From Pseudomonadota bacterium (GTDB lineage Bacteria; Pseudomonadota; Gammaproteobacteria; Burkholderiales; Methylophilaceae): 10,801 bases of DNA. The stretch covers positions 1-10,801 of the forward strand of contig JAEWTK010000273.1 of NCBI GenBank assembly GCA_023459535.1. Direction: 5' to 3'. Under the pieces are notes generated by a model. That model did not search any database. It was not told where the DNA came from and saw nothing but the letters and a program-made list of their open reading frames with translations. Positions 7,244-10,801 of the stretch are shown one piece after another. Within the stretch, counting starts at the first letter, position 1, and each line of letters starts with the position of its first letter. The translations under genes and the position numbers were made by a program.

Positions 7244-8254
7244 TCAACGTTGAGCTATTTCTTGTTCAATCAACCACTGACCGTTGGTGTTGATCATGAC
7301 CAAGGTTTTGCCTGTGCGCTGTGACAGGTGTGATGCGCGATAGTTTTGCTTGAAGGTCACGCGAGCCTGTGTATTGCTGTCCATACTGATGTTGAGGTCG
7401 CTGATTTCAACCTTGATACTCTTTGGTGTGGAAATGCGGCTGCGGCGCAAGTTTTCCCAAGCGCTGCGGCTCTCACCCTTGGGTGTCTTGAAGCTGGAGC
7501 TGTAGCTGGCCAGATAGGCATCCACATCCTGATCTGACCAGGCCTTTGCCCATTTTGCAACAGCCGTCTTGATATCCTCGCTAGCGTCAACCGCAGCGGC
7601 AGGTGTCGATGCAGTTGAGGTCGCTGACGCAGCTTGTGCAGGTTTCGCTGCTGGTTTGGAAGCTGCCGGTTTGGCATCCGCCAGCTTGGTCGGCTCGCTG
7701 GCCTTGGTTACCGGACGTGTCGCGCTCATGACCGGTTTTTTGGTGGAGGAGAACAGGTCTCGGATCAGTGCCAGCTTGTTCTGTGCGCGGGTATTGCCGC
7801 TATCCAGTTGCAGCGCCTTGTCATAGGCTTCGGATGCCATTCTGGCATAGATGTCGCCGAGGTTTTCGTGCGCAGTGGCATAGCTGGGATGGGTCTTGAT
7901 GGCACTTTCCAGCGCCTTTCGGGCCTGATCGTATTCACCCTTTTCTGCGTAAAGAACCGCCAGGTTATTGTGCGGCTCTGGTAGATTGGGGTTTTTGCTG
8001 GTGATGTCGGCAAAGATCTTGATGGCTTCGTCGCGGCGATTCAGCTCGGCCAGAATGACGCCCTTGATGAATTGCGCCTGTACATCCTTGGGGTTGGAAG
8101 CGATGTAAGTATTCACGCGGTCAAGCGCAGCTGCCTGCTGGCCCTGATTGGCGAGCTTGGCAATCTCCTTCAAGTCGTCTGCCTGGGCGATGCCGAAAAC
8201 GAAGACAGAGGCAAGCAGTAACAGAACACGAGGCAAGGCGCGGATTAATGGCAT
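7244..8254 (-). CDS. Secreted TPR protein with Cds6/NTF2-like C-terminal domain
   Basis: This 336-residue protein has a signal peptide (about 1-25, ending AQA before DD). It continues with about four tetratricopeptide repeats (roughly 26-165), including the consensus-like EPHNNLAVLYAEKGEYDQA and AHENLGDIYARMASEAYDKAL. A flexible linker rich in Ala, Lys, Pro, Ser and Thr (about 170-225) leads to an NTF2-like domain (about 227-334) homologous to the C-terminus of the L,D-transpeptidase encoded downstream. No catalytic motif is visible. TPR arrays bind proteins, so it is probably a periplasmic adaptor working with that transpeptidase at the cell wall; this is inference. It is the first gene of the five-gene minus-strand run and is divergent from cysS. 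Confidence 0.85.
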   Translation of the reverse strand: MPLIRALPRVLLLLASVFVFGIAQADDLKEIAKLANQGQQAAALDRVNTYIASNPKDVQAQFIKGVILAELNRRDEAIKIFADITSKNPNLPEPHNNLAVLYAEKGEYDQARKALESAIKTHPSYATAHENLGDIYARMASEAYDKALQLDSGNTRAQNKLALIRDLFSSTKKPVMSATRPVTKASEPTKLADAKPAASKPAAKPAQAASATSTASTPAAAVDASEDIKTAVAKWAKAWSDQDVDAYLASYSSSFKTPKGESRSAWENLRRSRISTPKSIKVEISDLNISMDSNTQARVTFKQNYRASHLSQRTGKTLVMINTNGQWLIEQEIAQR

Positions 8255-8408
8255 TGTGATATACTTTTCGAGTCAAATAAGTTGCAATTCTAACAACAAG
8301 CCCAATCAACCTCCAATAGCTCATTACATTTCTTAGTGATTAATTTTGCAGCAGAATTTTAGTGCGACGATGCGTTCAGAGTTCTGTCAGCGATAAACCT
8401 CCAGAAAA
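8255..8408. promoter_or_regulatory. Divergent intergenic region between the TPR gene and cysS
   Basis: This 154-bp AT-richer gap must hold the start signals for both the minus-strand envelope run and cysS. I could not pick a convincing -35/-10 pair on either strand. A TTGCAA (8282-8287) with a minus-strand TATATC 18 nt away would put transcription almost at the ATG. Neither flanking gene has a clear Shine-Dalgarno. No strong hairpin, tRNA or T-box-like leader is visible upstream of cysS. Confidence 0.5.
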
Positions 8409-9806
8409 ATGCTCAAAATCTATAATTCCATCGCCCGTGAAAAGCAGACATTTGTCCCGATCGTTGCCGGCAAAGTCAGCATGTATGTTTGTGGCATGAC
8501 GGTTTACGATTATTGTCATCTCGGCCACGCGCGTGTGATGGTGGTGTTCGATATGGTCAACCGCTGGCTGCGGGCCTCCGGTTTTGATGTTACTTACGTG
8601 CGCAACATTACCGACATTGATGACAAGATCATCAATCGTGCCAATGAACGCGGCATTACGATTCAAGCGCTGACTGATGAGTTCATCCGGGCCATGGATG
8701 AGGATGCCGAAAAACTGGGTGTATTGAGGCCGGATATCGAACCGCGCGCCACCATGCATATTGATGACATGGTAACCATGATCGGCCAATTGATAGAAAA
8801 GGGTCATGCCTATCCGGCGGATAATGGCGATGTGTTTTATTCTGTCAACAGCTTCGAGGGTTACGGCAAGCTTTCCGGCAAGTCACTGGAAGACTTGCGC
8901 GCCGGCGAGCGGGTCGAGGTGGACAGTTTCAAGCGCGACCCCATGGATTTCGTGCTGTGGAAAGCGGCCAAACCCAACGAGCCGAGCTATGACTCGCCTT
9001 GGGGCAAGGGCCGTCCGGGCTGGCATATCGAATGCTCGGCCATGGGCGCGCATCATCTCGGCAAGCATTTCGACATCCATGGTGGCGGTCAGGACCTGCA
9101 GTTCCCGCATCACGAGAACGAGATTGCCCAGTCCGAAGGCGCGCATGACTGCACTTTCGTCAATTACTGGATGCATAACGGATTTGTCCGCGTCGATGAT
9201 GAAAAGATGTCCAAATCGCTCGGCAACTTCTTCACCATTCGTGAGGTGTTGAAGAAGTACAAAGCCGAAGTCGTACGTTTTTTCATTTTGCGCGCGCAAT
9301 ATCGCAGTCCGCTGAATTATTCCGACCAGCACCTGAATGATGCGAACCAAGCACTGTTGCGGCTCTATACAGCACTGAAGAACGTGCCGCCTGTTGATGT
9401 CAGTATCGACTGGCAAACGCCTTACGCCAAACGCTTCAAGGAAGCGCTGGACGATGATTTCAATACGCCGGAAGCTTTTGCCGTGTTGTTTGAGCTGGCG
9501 AACGAGGCCAATCGTAGCAAATCAGCAGAGAACTCCGGCTTGCTCAAGGCGCTGGGTAACCTGCTGGGTTTGTTGGAGAGTGACCCGCTGGCTTTCATGC
9601 AGGACGCTGGTGGCAGTTATGCAGATGATTCGACCGACGCAAGCGGCACCCTCGCCAATGAGCGCATCGAGGAGCTGATATATCAGCGCTTGAGCGCCAA
9701 GAAAGACAGGAATTTTACCGAGGCCGACCGTATCCGCAAGGAGTTGTCTGATCAGGGTGTCGTCCTCGAGGACTCGCCGCAGGGCACGACCTGGCGGCGG
9801 GTGTAA
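8409..9806 (+). CDS. cysS: Cysteinyl-tRNA synthetase
   Basis: CysRS charges tRNA-Cys with cysteine in the cytoplasm as a class I synthetase. The 465-residue protein has the HIGH signature as HLGHAR (37-42) and KMSKS (266-270). The zinc site that discriminates cysteine is intact: Cys28, Cys209, His234 and Glu238, which as I recall is also the E. coli numbering. GWHIECSAM and [15 protein letters not shown] are typical family blocks. The C-terminal anticodon-binding part ends in [10 protein letters not shown], as in full-length bacterial CysRS (about 460 residues). No good Shine-Dalgarno precedes the ATG at 8409, but homology begins exactly at MLKIYNS. It stands alone, bounded by a divergent operon and its own terminator. 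Confidence 0.98.
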   Translation: MLKIYNSIAREKQTFVPIVAGKVSMYVCGMTVYDYCHLGHARVMVVFDMVNRWLRASGFDVTYVRNITDIDDKIINRANERGITIQALTDEFIRAMDEDAEKLGVLRPDIEPRATMHIDDMVTMIGQLIEKGHAYPADNGDVFYSVNSFEGYGKLSGKSLEDLRAGERVEVDSFKRDPMDFVLWKAAKPNEPSYDSPWGKGRPGWHIECSAMGAHHLGKHFDIHGGGQDLQFPHHENEIAQSEGAHDCTFVNYWMHNGFVRVDDEKMSKSLGNFFTIREVLKKYKAEVVRFFILRAQYRSPLNYSDQHLNDANQALLRLYTALKNVPPVDVSIDWQTPYAKRFKEALDDDFNTPEAFAVLFELANEANRSKSAENSGLLKALGNLLGLLESDPLAFMQDAGGSYADDSTDASGTLANERIEELIYQRLSAKKDRNFTEADRIRKELSDQGVVLEDSPQGTTWRRV

Positions 9807-9824
9807 GTCATAAAACCCTGGTTG

Positions 9825-9852
9825 AAAGAGGCCTTTTCGGGCCTCTTTTTTT
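9825..9852 (+). terminator. Intrinsic terminator of cysS
   Basis: AAAGAGGCC (9825-9833) and GGCCTCTTT (9840-9848) pair as a perfect 9-bp stem around a 6-nt TTTTCG loop. The stem merges into a run of seven T residues (9846-9852). It begins 19 nt after the cysS stop, giving a textbook Rho-independent terminator that separates cysS from the oxidoreductase gene. Confidence 0.93.
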
Positions 9853-9854
9853 GG

Positions 9855-9882
9855 TTGCATCTGATGAAAACTCATCTATACT
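9855..9882 (+). promoter_or_regulatory. Candidate sigma70-type promoter for the oxidoreductase gene
   Basis: TATACT (9877-9882) matches five of six -10 bases, with TTGCAT (9855-9860) as a weak -35 at 16-nt spacing. It lies directly after the cysS terminator and would start RNA near 9889, about 36 nt before the ATG. The spacer contains GATGA (9863-9867) and TCATC (9872-9876), a perfect 5-bp inverted repeat around AAAC that could be a regulator site. Confidence 0.45.
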
Positions 9883-9884
9883 GA

Positions 9885-9916
9885 CCTGTATAACTACATA
9901 AAATGCTTGATACAGG
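9885..9916 (+). repeat. Inverted repeat in the oxidoreductase leader overlapping the Shine-Dalgarno
   Basis: CCTGTAT (9885-9891) and ATACAGG (9910-9916) are perfect 7-bp complements separated by 18 nt. The right arm includes the first three bases (AGG) of the AGGAG ribosome site. It could be a DNA operator. If transcription starts upstream of 9885, it could be an RNA hairpin masking the ribosome site. Confidence 0.45.
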
Positions 9917-9918
9917 AG
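9914..9918 (+). promoter_or_regulatory. Strong Shine-Dalgarno fixing the oxidoreductase start
   Basis: AGGAG stands 6 nt before the ATG at 9925, the best ribosome site in the window, and sets that start. The nearby GTG (9921) and ATG (9903) are out of frame with the oxidoreductase. Confidence 0.8.
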
Positions 9919-9924
9919 AAGTGT

Positions 9925-10801
9925 ATGAATCAGTTTGTAGATGACGTTCAGAGCTTTTACGGCGGTTGTCCGCACGATTGTCCGGACACCTGTTCCATGG
10001 TGTTCAAGGTCAGGCAGGGCAAGCTGATCGAGGTCAAGGGCAACCCCGACCATCCGATGACGCGCGGCGGTCTGTGCGTCAAGCTGAAGGATTACGAAAA
10101 GCGCCATTATCATCCGGACCGTCTGCTCTACCCGATGAAACGGGTCGGCCCCAAGGGCAGCAAGCAATTTCAGCGCATCAGCTGGGACGAGGCGCTGAAT
10201 ACTATCGTCGACCGTTGGCAGATGCTTATTGCAGAGCATGGACCACAAGCGATTCTGCCTGCCAGTTATCTGGGCAACCAGGGCCTGGTACATGGCTTGA
10301 ACGGCGGCGACGCTTTTTTCAATCGTCTGGGTGCCACGGTATGTGAACGCACATTCTGCGGCGAAGGTTCCTGCACGGCCTGGTTGCTGACGGTAGGCCC
10401 GACCGCCGGGGTCGACCCGGAAAGTTTCATCCATTCCAAATACATCATCATCTGGGCTTGCAACTCGGTTTCGACCAATTTGCATCACTGGCATATCGTC
10501 AAGGAGGCGCAAAAGAAAGGTGCCAAAGTCGTGGTGGTGGATAGTTATGCCTCCAGAACCGCCAAGGAAGCCGACTGGCACATTGCGCCCAAGCCGGGCA
10601 CCGATGGCGCACTGGCGATGGCCATGATGCACGTCATTATTGAAGAAGGTCTGGTTGATCAGGATTATGTTGATAACTACACCGTCGGCTACAAGGAGCT
10701 GGCCGAGCGCGCCAAGACCTGTACGCCGGAATGGGCCGAGAAGATTACCGGCATAGCGGCCGGCGATATCCGCAGGTTTGCCCGCGAATATGCGACCACA
10801 C
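9925..10801 (+). CDS. Molybdopterin-dependent oxidoreductase, DMSO reductase family (3' end missing)
   Basis: The frame is open from 9925 to the window end (292 codons), giving the N-terminal part of a large molybdenum or tungsten bis-pterin enzyme whose usual length is 650-750 residues or more. The first domain binds a [4Fe-4S] cluster through Cys15, Cys19, Cys23 and Cys51 (C-x3-C-x3-C-x27-C), in GGCPHDCPDTC and RGGLC. HPDRLLYPMKR (63-73) and RISWDEAL (84-91) are typical of the family. KVVVVDSYASRTAKEADWHI and PGTDGALAMAMM mark the dinucleotide-binding fold. The N-terminus is not a twin-arginine signal, so it should be cytoplasmic. Around residues 141-153 (ERTFCGEGSCTAW), where many relatives carry the metal-ligating Ser or Cys, the ligand is ambiguous. 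The substrate cannot be told from this part; partner subunits may lie beyond the window. Confidence 0.92.
   Translation, partial: MNQFVDDVQSFYGGCPHDCPDTCSMVFKVRQGKLIEVKGNPDHPMTRGGLCVKLKDYEKRHYHPDRLLYPMKRVGPKGSKQFQRISWDEALNTIVDRWQMLIAEHGPQAILPASYLGNQGLVHGLNGGDAFFNRLGATVCERTFCGEGSCTAWLLTVGPTAGVDPESFIHSKYIIIWACNSVSTNLHHWHIVKEAQKKGAKVVVVDSYASRTAKEADWHIAPKPGTDGALAMAMMHVIIEEGLVDQDYVDNYTVGYKELAERAKTCTPEWAEKITGIAAGDIRRFAREYATT

Noticed and set aside
8255..8408. T-box or other riboswitch upstream of cysS
   Set aside because: No stable hairpin plus antiterminator arrangement or T-box sequence is visible in the 154-bp gap, and T-boxes are not typical of proteobacteria.
9886..9915. LexA-type box (CTGT...ACAG)
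   Set aside because: The spacing between CTGTAT and ATACAG is 18 nt, far longer than the LexA arrangement.
9903..9944. Thirteen-codon open frame overlapping the oxidoreductase start
   Set aside because: It has no Shine-Dalgarno and is out of frame. Such short frames are expected by chance.
9808..10632. Long minus-strand open frame (274 codons) opposite the molybdenum enzyme
   Set aside because: It is antisense to a clearly homologous coding frame and its translation shows no recognisable domain. It also crosses the cysS terminator.
1..10801. CRISPR array, tRNA, insertion sequence or phage attachment site
   Set aside because: I saw no regularly spaced direct repeats, cloverleaf pattern, transposase or integrase motif on either strand.

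Overview
The window looks like a chromosomal segment of a Gram-negative proteobacterium, most likely a betaproteobacterium (Nitrosomonadales-like). This rests on the lipid A enzyme LpxH, on the cysS / TPR / ppiB / lpxH neighbourhood, and on moderately GC-rich, even codon use; it is inference, not a database match. I see no insertion sequence, tRNA, rRNA, CRISPR array or phage gene, and no clear sign of recent transfer.

Region 1 (1-4342, + strand) is a tight signalling operon. It holds the 3' part of a TPR-linked serine/threonine kinase, a PP2C phosphatase starting 1 nt after the kinase stop, a small FHA protein starting 10 nt after that, and a GAF/HD-GYP protein with intact cyclic-di-GMP phosphodiesterase residues. 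Kinase, phosphatase and phosphothreonine reader form a complete write/erase/read set, and the fourth gene suggests an output through cyclic-di-GMP. A recurring Thr-[Val/Met]-Ile-[Leu/Ile] motif just ahead of the kinase domain and in the linker of the FHA protein gives a specific hypothesis for docking between them.

Region 2 (4374-8254, - strand) is a five-gene run. In transcription order it contains a secreted TPR protein, a secreted L,D-transpeptidase, cyclophilin PpiB (GTG start), the lipid A hydrolase LpxH and a small thioredoxin-like [2Fe-2S] ferredoxin. The first two proteins share a homologous C-terminal domain of about 105 residues and probably act together at the cell wall. A stem-loop lies between the convergent ends of regions 1 and 2.

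Region 3 (8409-9852, + strand) is cysS with a strong intrinsic terminator. It is divergent from region 2 across a 154-bp gap.

Region 4 (9925-end, + strand) is the 5' part of a molybdopterin [4Fe-4S] oxidoreductase. It has its own candidate promoter, a strong Shine-Dalgarno and two inverted repeats in its leader, and it runs off the window.
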